DNA of 39,499 nucleotides, from the IMG/VR virus record IMGVR_UViG_3300044622_001278, positions 1-39,499 of that record; one strand, 5' to 3'. How positions within the stretch are numbered: the stretch's first letter is position 1; each line of letters starts with the position of its first letter. Below the pieces are notes generated by a model. That model was not told the origin of the DNA. It ran no database searches and was given only the letters and a program-made list of their open reading frames with translations. Of the stretch, positions 14,381 to 20,407 are shown piece after piece. The DNA comes from a virus. The position numbers were made by a program, and so were the translations under genes.

Positions 14381-14502
14381 CTAGGTGCCTAGCGTGTCGT
14401 CCACAGGTTATCCACAGGCTTTACGTGTGATTAAAAACACACCAACAATTTTCCCGAAACCTGCACTTTGGATTTGATTTTGTCAGTACGAAATGATAGG
14501 CT
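14381..14502 (+). promoter_or_regulatory. Composite promoter of the 14533 unit
   Basis: CTAGGTGCCTAG palindrome (14381-14392), GCGTGTCGT, DnaA-box match TTATCCACA (14408-14416), CRP-type TGTGATTAAAAACACA (14426-14441), then TTGATT (14474-14479), a 17-bp spacer and TAGGCT (14497-14502). Operator centre to -10 is 63.5 bp, about one turn beyond the 52.5-bp class. Confidence 0.55.
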
Positions 14503-14532
14503 TGATTTATCAAGTTAAGAAAGAAGGCATAA

Positions 14533-14673
14533 ATGACCGACACCTGTATCCAATGCAACGAAAATGCAGTATCCATTACTGAATTGTATTGCTATAACTG
14601 CTATCTTGATAATAATGCAGAAATAGACTACACTAAGATTGACCTACTATGGACTACTAAGGAGAACGCATAA
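14533..14673 (+). CDS. 46-aa zinc-finger-like protein
   Basis: MTDTCIQCNENAVSITELYC then YNCY: two C-x2-C knuckles separated by 11 residues. Ribosome site AAGAAGG. TAATG overlap with the next gene. A likely structural zinc site; function unknown. Confidence 0.7.
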   Translation: MTDTCIQCNENAVSITELYCYNCYLDNNAEIDYTKIDLLWTTKENA

Positions 14674-14888
14674 TGGAATACCTATACTCAGTAACAGTTA
14701 CCTATGACTCTAACCCTACACCTGCTTGGGTTGGTCGTTACTCAGATGCTTTAACTGCCGTTGAAGTTTATCAGAAGTTTGTTGATGTAGGGTTTGCTAA
14801 CGAATACTCAACAGTTAATCTATCAGAGCCTTCAGGCAAAATGCACACAAAAACTCTTTATGCTTCAGGATTGGTGGTAACACGATAA
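14673..14888 (+). CDS. Hypothetical protein, 71 aa
   Basis: MEYLYSVTVTYDSNPTPAWV then a helix YSDALTAVEVYQKFVDVGF and a beta hairpin, an alpha/beta ferredoxin-like pattern. TAATG coupling on both sides. Unknown. Confidence 0.7.
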   Translation: MEYLYSVTVTYDSNPTPAWVGRYSDALTAVEVYQKFVDVGFANEYSTVNLSEPSGKMHTKTLYASGLVVTR

Positions 14889-15031
14889 TGCCACTATTTG
14901 AATTTAACACTTTCATAAATGTAGAAGCAGAGGACTATGACTCAGCAATAGAAGTGTTTGATAGTAATATCAGATACGGATTACTAAATAAAAATGATAT
15001 ATATGTAGCAGATATAGAGGAGAAAAAATAA
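14888..15031 (+). CDS. 47-aa 'VEAED' family protein
   Basis: MPLFEFNTFINVEAEDYDSA then ADIEEKK; paralogue of 12512-12652 by the F-x-F...VEA-E/D-D core. Starts by overlapping the upstream stop; AGGAGA precedes the next start. Confidence 0.65.
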   Translation: MPLFEFNTFINVEAEDYDSAIEVFDSNIRYGLLNKNDIYVADIEEKK

Positions 15032-15351
15032 TGGGAAGCGTAACAGCAATTGGATTAGCAGATAGCGTCCTTGATTTAGAAACACAATTAGCCTATCACT
15101 TACAGGGTAATCACTATCCACCCGTACCACTAAGCATGGTGCAACCTTGCATTGATGCTATTGATGCTTACTATGATAATGATGCTATGAGACAGATTGC
15201 TATGCCAGATGGCGTATTCTACAAGGGCATGAGTCATGCACCAGCGTATGCGATTATTGAACAACACCACTTAGATTTTTGGTTGCCACAAGATGATGAA
15301 TACTATGGTGAAGAAGATGCAGGGTATGAATTAGGATTGGGGCTTGAATAA
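15031..15351 (+). CDS. Conserved actinophage-type protein, 106 aa
   Basis: Contains LAYHLQGNHYPPVPLSMVQP, DAIDAYYDND, GVFYKGMSHAPAYAIIEQHH and a C-terminal acidic tail. This 'HLxxNHYPPVP...C.DAIDA...HHLDFWL' plan is familiar from mycobacteriophage and related actinophage small proteins, supporting an actinobacterial host. No biochemical function known to me. Confidence 0.75.
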   Translation: MGSVTAIGLADSVLDLETQLAYHLQGNHYPPVPLSMVQPCIDAIDAYYDNDAMRQIAMPDGVFYKGMSHAPAYAIIEQHHLDFWLPQDDEYYGEEDAGYELGLGLE

Positions 15352-15578
15352 TGTCTGCTACAATGATGAGTATGGAATTGCGATTCGCTGATTATCTTTT
15401 GCCAAACCAATTGGCAGAAGGTGATTTGGTAAAAATTGAAGATCAGTTTGTAACAGTAAAAACAATAATGGAATCTAATGATGGTTATCATTTAATTTTG
15501 CTTGATGACTTTGGTGATGAAGTTGAAGCATTTGTTTTAGATGATGACAAAATTGAATGGTACGTTTTTGTGGAGTAA
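15351..15578 (+). CDS. Small beta-barrel-like protein, 75 aa
   Basis: Contains LAEGDLVKIEDQFVTVKTI and YHLILLDDFGDEVEAFVLDD, an SH3/OB-like strand pattern typical of small nucleic-acid or regulatory adaptors. Overlaps the upstream stop by 1 nt. Function unknown. Confidence 0.65.
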   Translation: MSATMMSMELRFADYLLPNQLAEGDLVKIEDQFVTVKTIMESNDGYHLILLDDFGDEVEAFVLDDDKIEWYVFVE

Positions 15579-15590
15579 TCCGCAAAACCG

Positions 15591-15646
15591 CCTAGGCAAT
15601 TTGGACAAATCGGACATTTGCATTTTTAATATTTTTATGATAAGAT
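15591..15646 (+). promoter_or_regulatory. CCTAGGCA + CGGACAT element and leaderless promoter
   Basis: CCTAGGCA (15591-15598), then GACAAATCGGACATT, then TTGCAT (15618-15623), a 17-bp spacer and TAAGAT (15641-15646). The -10 ends 6 nt before the ATG at 15653. No CRP-type site here; the same CCTAGGCA/GACAAATCGGACATT pair recurs at 19936-19964. Confidence 0.6.
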
Positions 15647-15652
15647 TAAATC

Positions 15653-15781
15653 ATGAGAAAGAAAACCCCTGAGGAATTAAGACGTTTAATGGAATTACGT
15701 CGTTCCAATGCCGCCACCCCATTACGCAGCAAAAAGTGGTATTCCCGAAAGATTAAACACAAAAATAAGAGTGTCGCTTGA
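15653..15781 (+). CDS. 42-aa very basic protein, leaderless
   Basis: MRKKTPEELRRLMELRRSNA then SKKWYSRKIKHKNK: 17 Lys/Arg in 42 residues, with a helix then a basic tail. A likely nucleic-acid or ribosome binder (inference). The ATG is 6 nt from the -10 box, with no room for a ribosome site. Its last codons hold the -35 of the next promoter. Confidence 0.6.
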   Translation: MRKKTPEELRRLMELRRSNAATPLRSKKWYSRKIKHKNKSVA

Positions 15782-15806
15782 TTTTTAATTAAAAAAATGT
15801 TATTAT
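15778..15806 (+). promoter_or_regulatory. Promoter of the GP88-like gene
   Basis: TTGATT (15778-15783), 17-bp spacer, TATTAT (15801-15806), overlapping the stop of the preceding gene. Confidence 0.6.
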
Positions 15807-15829
15807 AGAAGTCTAAAGAAAGGACCCCC

Positions 15830-16549
15830 ATGAAACTAAAACGTTCTATGGATAGGAAGGTAGCAAATGCAGTATCAAAAAATGGAAAAACCCCAACAAT
15901 CGCCAACACTTTTGGATTACCTGCTGGAAAGGCTTATTCATGCCCTAATCAAACCTCTGTATGCGCTAAGGTATGCTACGCAGGAAAACTCGAAAAAATC
16001 TACAAAGGAGTAAGAGATAATCTTATTCATAATTGGGATCTATTGAAAGACGCTAACTATGATGAAATGGTTAGATTACTTGATGAGATGATTCTTGATT
16101 TTAAGGCAGACTGTGTAAAGAAGGACGCCCCTATGTTATTCCGTATTCACTGGGACGGGGATTTCTTTAATGATACTTATACCCTCGCCTGGAGCACAGT
16201 AGTTAAAAATCATAGCGATGTTAAATTCTGGGTTTATACTCGTGTACCCTCTGCAATAGAAATTCTCAAGGGTATCGATAATCTATCTGTTTATTTTAGT
16301 ACAGACGCAGATAATAAGGATGAAGCAATAAAACTATTTAATGCTCATGGCGTTAAATTAGCATACCTTGCAGAAACTTTTGCTATAGGTCAAGAGGACA
16401 TGAAGGCAATGATAGGTAAGGTAGGCGCTAAGTGCCCTGAGAATAAGAAGGCTATCCCCCTAATCTCACAGGCTGGATCTGCTTGCGTATCATGCGGCTT
16501 GTGTATTGACAACAAATCTGCTATAGTATTTTCAACAAAGAAAAGGTAA
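15830..16549 (+). CDS. Gene product 88-like (GP88) phage protein
   Basis: A 239-aa protein: LPAGKAYSCPNQTSVCAKVC, then YAGKLEK, a central alpha/beta region with RIHWDGDFF and a C-terminal CVSCGLC. This Cys pattern and the 'LPAGxxCPxxxxCxxxCYA' opening are those of the mycobacteriophage gp88 family, whose function is not established; an iron-sulfur or radical-type enzyme is a guess. Strong AAAGAAAGGA site. Followed closely by a membrane peptide. Confidence 0.75.
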   Translation: MKLKRSMDRKVANAVSKNGKTPTIANTFGLPAGKAYSCPNQTSVCAKVCYAGKLEKIYKGVRDNLIHNWDLLKDANYDEMVRLLDEMILDFKADCVKKDAPMLFRIHWDGDFFNDTYTLAWSTVVKNHSDVKFWVYTRVPSAIEILKGIDNLSVYFSTDADNKDEAIKLFNAHGVKLAYLAETFAIGQEDMKAMIGKVGAKCPENKKAIPLISQAGSACVSCGLCIDNKSAIVFSTKKR

Positions 16550-16556
16550 GGAAATC

Positions 16557-16625
16557 ATGAAACTAATAGGCTTATTACTTACAGCCCTACTATTGTGGGT
16601 CATTTTTTACCCCCCTCTAAAGTGA
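16557..16625 (+). CDS. 22-aa membrane peptide
   Basis: MKLIGLLLTALLLWVIFYPP, a single hydrophobic helix, with a good AGGTAAGGA ribosome site 7 nt after the GP88-like stop. Its end overlaps the next CRP-type site. Short, so moderate confidence. Confidence 0.45.
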   Translation: MKLIGLLLTALLLWVIFYPPLK

Positions 16626-16705
16626 CCCAAATCACACGAGAGAAATCTCAAAATGTGAGAAAATGTCAAAAATAACTTGACACGGCAAGAAATAAATGTC
16701 ATAAT
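16621..16705 (+). promoter_or_regulatory. CRP-type operator and promoter of 16737
   Basis: AGTGACCCAAATCACA (16621-16636), then TTGACA (16677-16682), a 17-bp spacer and CATAAT (16700-16705). Operator centre to -10 is 71.5 bp, about two turns beyond the 52.5-bp class. Confidence 0.5.
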
Positions 16706-16736
16706 AATAACATAACCAAAACAAAGGAGAAAAACA

Positions 16737-16904
16737 ATGTCAGTAGCAACCGCAACTTACAAGGTAGGCGACCTATACACTTCACAGAAGTCAAAGGTTA
16801 CAGGCACAATTACAGAAATCAAGCCAAACAAGGACGGCTCAACTGTTCGTGTAAAACTTGATGTAAATGGCACACCTCGCTGGACAACTTGGACGGCTAA
16901 GTAA
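16737..16904 (+). CDS. 55-aa KOW/SH3-like small protein
   Basis: MSVATATYKVGDLYTSQKSK then VTGTITEIKPNKDGSTVRVK and TPRWTTWTAK: strand-turn-strand repeats typical of a small beta barrel. Paralogue of 17512-17679 (same 168-nt length; shared Y-x-x-GDL-x-T, VTG and RV-x-L). AAAGGAGA ribosome site. Followed by pseudoknot copy 2. Confidence 0.7.
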   Translation: MSVATATYKVGDLYTSQKSKVTGTITEIKPNKDGSTVRVKLDVNGTPRWTTWTAK

Positions 16905-16927
16905 TTCCTAACTAAATAAACAGGAAA

Positions 16928-16957
16928 AGTCCTGAGCATGACTACTAAAAAGGCTCA
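16928..16957 (+). promoter_or_regulatory. 3'-UTR pseudoknot element, copy 2
   Basis: P1 AGTC/GACT (four perfect pairs) around CTGAGCAT; linker ACTAAAAAG; P2 GCTCA (16953-16957) pairs with TGAGC (16933-16937). This copy has lost the sixth P2 pair. 24 nt after the stop. Confidence 0.6.
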
Positions 16958-16959
16958 AC

Positions 16960-16988
16960 TTGATTTCTAACAGAAAAAATGTTAGACT
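16960..16988 (+). promoter_or_regulatory. Promoter of the 17026 gene
   Basis: TTGATT (16960-16965), 17-bp spacer, TAGACT (16983-16988), immediately downstream of pseudoknot copy 2. Confidence 0.55.
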
Positions 16989-17025
16989 TAGATAAACCCA
17001 AACCCATAAGAAAGGAAATAAACAA

Positions 17026-17448
17026 ATGGCAAGAGGACAAAAAGCAATTAGCGTAAAGATTGCTACAACTAAAGTTATCAAGGCTTTAGAAACAAAGTTA
17101 GCACAACTCCAAAAGGATAAGGCTAATCAAAAAGTAAATGAGGAGAAGTTCTCAAAGGCTCAAGAGAAGTATAACAAGGAAGTCGCTAAGTTAGCACTTG
17201 CTTCTATCTCAAAGGCTACTGATGTATCTGCTCATACTCGCTACAATGGTGAGATAAATGTATCTTTCTCACTACCAAAAGGAACGATTGACCTTCCTAC
17301 TGAACCTGAAAGAGATTTTGAGACTTTCCATGATTGGCAGTATAAGGAAATGGTTGAGGAAATTGAGAACGCAATTCGTATTCTCAAGATGACAGATGAG
17401 GAAGTAGTTTCTACTTCTACTTACAACGCTATCGCCCGATACTTGTAA
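17026..17448 (+). CDS. Coiled-coil protein, 140 aa
   Basis: MARGQKAISVKIATTKVIKA, then a Lys/Glu/Gln-rich coiled coil to about residue 58, then HTRYNGEINVSFSLPKG and a C-terminal helix. AAGAAAGGAAA ribosome site. No family recognised; a structural or regulatory oligomer is possible. Sits alone between two pseudoknot copies. Confidence 0.7.
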   Translation: MARGQKAISVKIATTKVIKALETKLAQLQKDKANQKVNEEKFSKAQEKYNKEVAKLALASISKATDVSAHTRYNGEINVSFSLPKGTIDLPTEPERDFETFHDWQYKEMVEEIENAIRILKMTDEEVVSTSTYNAIARYL

Positions 17449-17453
17449 TTCAC

Positions 17454-17481
17454 TCTCCTGAGCATGAGGTAAAACTGCTCA
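17454..17481 (+). promoter_or_regulatory. 3'-UTR pseudoknot element, copy 3
   Basis: P1 TCTC/GAGG (one G-U) around CTGAGCAT; TAAAAC linker; TGCTCA (17476-17481) pairs with TGAGCA (17459-17464). Five nt after the stop at 17448. No promoter lies between it and the 17512 gene, so the next gene may be read through it. Confidence 0.6.
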
Positions 17482-17511
17482 ACACAAAACCCAAAACAGA
17501 AAGGCAAGATA

Positions 17512-17679
17512 ATGACACTTGGCGGATACACTTACCAAATCGGAGATTTATTTACAACAAGCAAAACAGGAGTTACAGGAAGAATTGAAAAGTTTGTTCC
17601 ACAAACTAAAAATGTAACTCGTGTGATGTTGCGACTTGCGAATAACCAAACTCGTTTTGCTATGGTAAAGACTTACTAA
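17512..17679 (+). CDS. 55-aa small protein, paralogue of 16737
   Basis: MTLGGYTYQIGDLFTTSKTG then VTGRIEKFVPQTKNVTRVML. Same length and plan as 16737-16904, a tandem duplicate separated by one unrelated gene. Ribosome site AAAGGCAAG. Confidence 0.7.
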   Translation: MTLGGYTYQIGDLFTTSKTGVTGRIEKFVPQTKNVTRVMLRLANNQTRFAMVKTY

Positions 17680-17688
17680 TAGCGATAG

Positions 17689-17719
17689 TTCGACCTGAGC
17701 ACTTGTCGAAAAACTGCTC
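17689..17719 (+). promoter_or_regulatory. 3'-UTR pseudoknot element, copy 4
   Basis: P1 TTCGAC/GTCGAA (six perfect pairs) around a 10-nt loop CTGAGCACTT; AAAC linker; TGCTC (17715-17719) pairs with GAGCA (17697-17701). Ten nt after the stop. P1 sequence is wholly different from the other copies while P2 is kept. Confidence 0.65.
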
Positions 17720-17722
17720 GCT

Positions 17723-17781
17723 GATTTTCTTTCCTGCGTTCAAGGCAGATCTATCTGCGAAAGTCCCCTGGAGAGAAAATC
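17723..17781 (+). other. Long two-stem RNA hairpin
   Basis: GATTTTCTTTCC (17723-17734) pairs with GGAGAGAAAATC (17770-17781), 12 pairs with one G-U. It encloses a second hairpin GCAGA/TCTGC (17745-17749 with 17754-17758). It directly follows pseudoknot copy 4 and precedes CCTAGGCA, in a 215-nt gap with no gene. Confidence 0.5.
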
Positions 17782-17782
17782 G

Positions 17783-17868
17783 CCTAGGCAATGTGATTTA
17801 AAACACAGTCCAATATGTGAGATCTTTTACGTACCTGGTTTGCATTTCCCCCTAAAAAATGCTATGCT
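17783..17868 (+). promoter_or_regulatory. CCTAGGCA, CRP-type operator and promoter of 17895
   Basis: CCTAGGCA (17783-17790) abuts TGTGATTTAAAACACA (17792-17807). TTGCAT (17840-17845), a 17-bp spacer and TATGCT (17863-17868) follow. Operator centre to -10 is 63.5 bp. The start at 17895 has an AAGAAAGGA site. Confidence 0.55.
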
Positions 17869-17894
17869 TATATTATCTAAGAAAGGATAAATAA

Positions 17895-18158
17895 ATGATT
17901 TCAACCGCATTAGCAATTCAAGGAGCAACAAAGGACGCCGTCCACGACGAAAGCATAATGGATATGGCTCGTTCTATCTATCAGAATAAAGACTATATGT
18001 CAGCAGATGACTTTGCAAAGGCTATGTTTATGTATTCTGCAAGTCTTTCAGCACTTACCGCTACACTCGTAACTCATGCTTGCTTGACAGAAAATCAAAT
18101 AAATGATATGCTTGAAACAATACAAGAAATGGAATCCATGGGAAAGGATATTGAATAA
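17895..18158 (+). CDS. Helical hypothetical protein, 87 aa
   Basis: MISTALAIQGATKDAVHDES, then helices LSALTATLVTHACLTENQIN and EMESMGKDIE. All-helical; no family recognised, although actinophages commonly carry similar small proteins before a DUF932 gene. Overlaps the next start by 1 nt. Confidence 0.7.
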   Translation: MISTALAIQGATKDAVHDESIMDMARSIYQNKDYMSADDFAKAMFMYSASLSALTATLVTHACLTENQINDMLETIQEMESMGKDIE

Positions 18159-18571
18159 TGGAAACAACAAACGCTCACTATATGACACGAGAGTTTTTAG
18201 AGACTCAGTTAGCAGAAAATAAATCACGCATTACACAACTTGAGGAACACATTCAAACAGTTACACAACGTTCCTATACAGAGTCTGCAGAACGTAACCG
18301 TATGCGTAATGAAATGCAAGAATGGACCTTGGAGCAATTGGATGAAGATTCAATTACAGAGTCACAGGCTGAAGAAATTGCAAACATTTGTGGTTTTGAA
18401 TTAACAAAAGAATTTGAGGTTGAGGTTACAGTAGAGTACTCAATCACAGTCAATGCACGTAATGAAGAGCAGGCTATGAATGCAATCTATGATATTGATT
18501 TTGATTCTGTATCTTATAGTGACAGTGCAATTACATACTTATCATCCAGTGTTGACAGAGTAGACATTTAA
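18158..18571 (+). CDS. Coiled-coil plus alpha/beta protein, 137 aa
   Basis: N-terminal coiled coil (about residues 10-45, LETQLAENKSRITQLEEHIQ), then a C-terminal alpha/beta domain with FEVEVTVEYSITVNARNEEQ and AIYDIDFDSVSYSD. The latter resembles the small VEA-E/D-D proteins at 12512 and 14888, suggesting a shared domain. Function unknown. Confidence 0.7.
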   Translation: METTNAHYMTREFLETQLAENKSRITQLEEHIQTVTQRSYTESAERNRMRNEMQEWTLEQLDEDSITESQAEEIANICGFELTKEFEVEVTVEYSITVNARNEEQAMNAIYDIDFDSVSYSDSAITYLSSSVDRVDI

Positions 18572-18576
18572 AATAT

Positions 18577-18646
18577 TTCTGGCCTTCATGAAAGGGGCCA
18601 GAATGTAAGCGGACCTCTTCTTTCATCCTTTCTTAAAAGAGGCCGC
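18577..18646 (+). other. Two strong consecutive RNA hairpins
   Basis: TTCTGGCC/GGCCAGAA (18577-18584 with 18596-18603) and GCGGACCTCTT/AAGAGGCCGC (18609-18619 with 18637-18646, one bulged A). Just after the 18158 gene and before pseudoknot copy 5. GC-rich stems stand out in this AT-rich genome. No U-tract follows the first; the pair may be a terminator plus stability element. Confidence 0.5.
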
Positions 18647-18649
18647 AAG

Positions 18650-18679
18650 GGACCTGAGCATGTCCACGTAAACTGCTCT
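18650..18679 (+). promoter_or_regulatory. 3'-UTR pseudoknot element, copy 5
   Basis: P1 GGAC/GTCC (four perfect pairs) around CTGAGCAT; linker ACGTAAAC; TGCTC (18674-18678) pairs with GAGCA (18656-18660). 78 nt after the stop, behind the two hairpins. Confidence 0.6.
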
Positions 18680-18689
18680 ACAAAAAATT

Positions 18690-18813
18690 CCTAGGCAGAT
18701 CAAAATCAAAAAGTCAAATATTTAAGATGTGTTTAAGATCACACTTACGAAATGTCCGAATTATCCTTATCTAACTATCCTGATTTGCATTTGTCGGTCA
18801 TAACTGCTAAACT
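18690..18813 (+). promoter_or_regulatory. CCTAGGCA, CRP-type operator and promoter of DUF932 gene
   Basis: CCTAGGCA (18690-18697), TGTGTTTAAGATCACA (18728-18743), ATGTCCGAATT, then TTGCAT (18785-18790), a 17-bp spacer and TAAACT (18808-18813). Operator centre to -10 is 72.5 bp, two turns beyond the 52.5-bp class. Confidence 0.55.
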
Positions 18814-18840
18814 TAGTTTATCTACAGAAAGGAAACAAAA

Positions 18841-19857
18841 ATGGCTCATGAATTAGAAACTCAAAATGGTGTTGCATCTTTTGCATCATTTCGTGAACCT
18901 GCGTGGCATGGTCTTGGTACTGTGTTCACAGAAGAAAAAACAACTACAGAAATGCTTGATGCAGCAAATCTGTCTAATTGGAATGTTCGTCTTGAAGATG
19001 TAAACATTCCCTCTCACTTATCATCAGATAAGGACTATCAGTATGTAGTGCGTACTAATCCTACAGACAATACTCAAACAGATGTTTTGGGTGTTGTAGG
19101 TCAGCGTTACCATGTTTTGCAGAATGAAGATTTATTCTCATTCGGTGATAACATTCTTGACGGCGGAGGTCGTTGGGAAACTGCTGGTGCTATTCGTGGT
19201 GGTCGTGTTGTATTCGGCTCTCTTGCTTTAGAGCGTGAAACAATTCTTGACCCTAATGGTGTTGCAGATAAGGTAAAGACTTATTTGCTTATCAACACAT
19301 CACATGACGGCTCAATTGCTATTCAAGCAAGCATTACACCTGTTCGTGTTGTATGCGCTAACACTCTTAATCTTGCACTTAATCGTACACGCAAGAAGGA
19401 CGGCGTTAAGCAATCATTCAAGATACGCCATACACAGACCGCTAATGGTAAAGTGCAGATTGCTCGTGAGACTCTTGGTCTTGCTAATGCTTACATGGAC
19501 GCTTTTGATGTTATGGCTAAGGCTATGATTGAAAAAGAAGTTACCGCACAGCAATTTAACGACATTGTTCTTGCTGCTTATCCAAAGCCTGAGAATGATA
19601 AGAAAATTGCTCTCACTAAGTGGACAAATAAAATTGATACAATCAATGACATTTACACAGGTGAGTTTAACGGAATGATTGCTGGTAATGCGTGGGGTGC
19701 TTTCAATGCACTAACTGAACGCCTTGATTGGTATCGTTCTGCTCGTGGTGGTAATACTGAAAGTATTCTCGCTGCTGCTTCTGGGTTTGATGCACAAATC
19801 AACGCAGAAAAAAATCGTTTGCTAACTGTTGTGCAAAAAGTTATGCAACTTGCATAA
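18841..19857 (+). CDS. DUF932 / phage-plasmid-like protein (TIGR03299 type)
   Basis: A 338-aa protein with the hallmark opening of this family: MAHELETQNGVASFASFREP, then AWHGLGT, later VLGVVGQRYHVLQNEDLFSF, LLINTSHDGSIAIQASITPV and RVVCANTLNLAL. DUF932 proteins are common in phages and plasmids of Actinobacteria and elsewhere; function not established. AAAGGAAA ribosome site. Monocistronic between two CCTAGGCA elements. Confidence 0.9.
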   Translation: MAHELETQNGVASFASFREPAWHGLGTVFTEEKTTTEMLDAANLSNWNVRLEDVNIPSHLSSDKDYQYVVRTNPTDNTQTDVLGVVGQRYHVLQNEDLFSFGDNILDGGGRWETAGAIRGGRVVFGSLALERETILDPNGVADKVKTYLLINTSHDGSIAIQASITPVRVVCANTLNLALNRTRKKDGVKQSFKIRHTQTANGKVQIARETLGLANAYMDAFDVMAKAMIEKEVTAQQFNDIVLAAYPKPENDKKIALTKWTNKIDTINDIYTGEFNGMIAGNAWGAFNALTERLDWYRSARGGNTESILAAASGFDAQINAEKNRLLTVVQKVMQLA

Positions 19858-19864
19858 ATAAAAA

Positions 19865-19893
19865 AATTCCTGAGCAAGAATTAAAACTGCTCA
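19865..19893 (+). terminator. 3'-UTR pseudoknot element, copy 6, with U-tract
   Basis: P1 AATTC/GAATT (five perfect pairs) around CTGAGCAA; AAAAC linker; TGCTCA (19888-19893) pairs with TGAGCA (19871-19876). Directly followed by a T6 run and further T-rich sequence, so this copy could terminate transcription. Seven nt after the stop. Confidence 0.65.
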
Positions 19894-19935
19894 TTTTTTA
19901 TTTTGTAATTGCAGATCGTAAATTGCAAAAAAATG

Positions 19936-20024
19936 CCTAGGCAAACCATGACAAATCGGACATTGTATTTTTCCAAATATTTTATTACGTAGCACTTGAT
20001 TTTTTTGCTGGAATCCTGTAGAAT
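19936..20024 (+). promoter_or_regulatory. CCTAGGCA + CGGACATT element and leaderless promoter
   Basis: CCTAGGCA (19936-19943), GACAAATCGGACATT, then TTGATT (19996-20001), a 17-bp spacer and TAGAAT (20019-20024). The -10 ends exactly 6 nt before the ATG at 20031. Confidence 0.6.
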
Positions 20025-20030
20025 AAATGT

Positions 20031-20198
20031 ATGACCACACAATATAAACCCTACACAATTGATGAATTAGTTACAACTATCTATGAGGACAATTTAGATC
20101 ATTTCGAATTCATGGAAAATATGAATGGCGGGGATTGTGATTGTGCTTTACATATAGCAATGGATTTAATGTATGAGTATGGAGGTGGATTATGTTAG
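20031..20198 (+). CDS. Small acidic protein, leaderless, 55 aa
   Basis: MTTQYKPYTIDELVTTIYED, then NGGDCDCALHIAMDLMYEYG. All-helical with a CDC motif. The start is 6 nt from the -10, so no ribosome site. The next gene overlaps its end. Confidence 0.65.
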   Translation: MTTQYKPYTIDELVTTIYEDNLDHFEFMENMNGGDCDCALHIAMDLMYEYGGGLC

Positions 20199-20341
20199 GA
20201 TATACAATAGATGATTTAGATGAAATGAGGGCTGTTGTTACTAAGGCTTTATATGACTCTAAAGGACTGCCGACTGAAAAAGGATTAGAAAAAGCAGCAG
20301 ACTTCCTTGATGGCCTATGGGCAGAGGGATACTTTGACTAA
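20192..20341 (+). CDS. Small protein, 49 aa
   Basis: MLGYTIDDLDEMRAVVTKAL then LEKAADFLDGLWAEGYFD. Helical; begins inside the preceding gene (7-nt overlap) with a GGAGGTGG ribosome site. Its opening (YTIDDL) echoes the neighbour's YTIDEL, perhaps a duplication. Confidence 0.65.
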   Translation: MLGYTIDDLDEMRAVVTKALYDSKGLPTEKGLEKAADFLDGLWAEGYFD

Positions 20342-20346
20342 TGTAC

Positions 20347-20375
20347 TTGACATTCCCTTGCATTTTTGCTAAAAT
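20347..20375 (+). promoter_or_regulatory. Promoter of the 20408-21713 operon
   Basis: TTGACA (20347-20352), 17-bp spacer, TAAAAT (20370-20375), near consensus, with no CRP-type site. Starts a three-gene operon. Confidence 0.65.
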
Positions 20376-20407
20376 TTAATTACGAACCCATAAGAAAGGA
20401 CCCATGA

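Noticed and set aside
14345-19893. Pseudoknot family as known preQ1-I riboswitch
   Set aside because: The arrangement is similar but the conserved loop and A-rich strand bases differ, and the elements are at 3' ends, not before queuosine genes.
14345-19893. Pseudoknot copies as antitoxin RNA of a type III toxin-antitoxin system
   Set aside because: ToxI-type repeats are in tandem before a toxin gene; these are dispersed singly after unrelated genes and no ToxN-like protein was seen.
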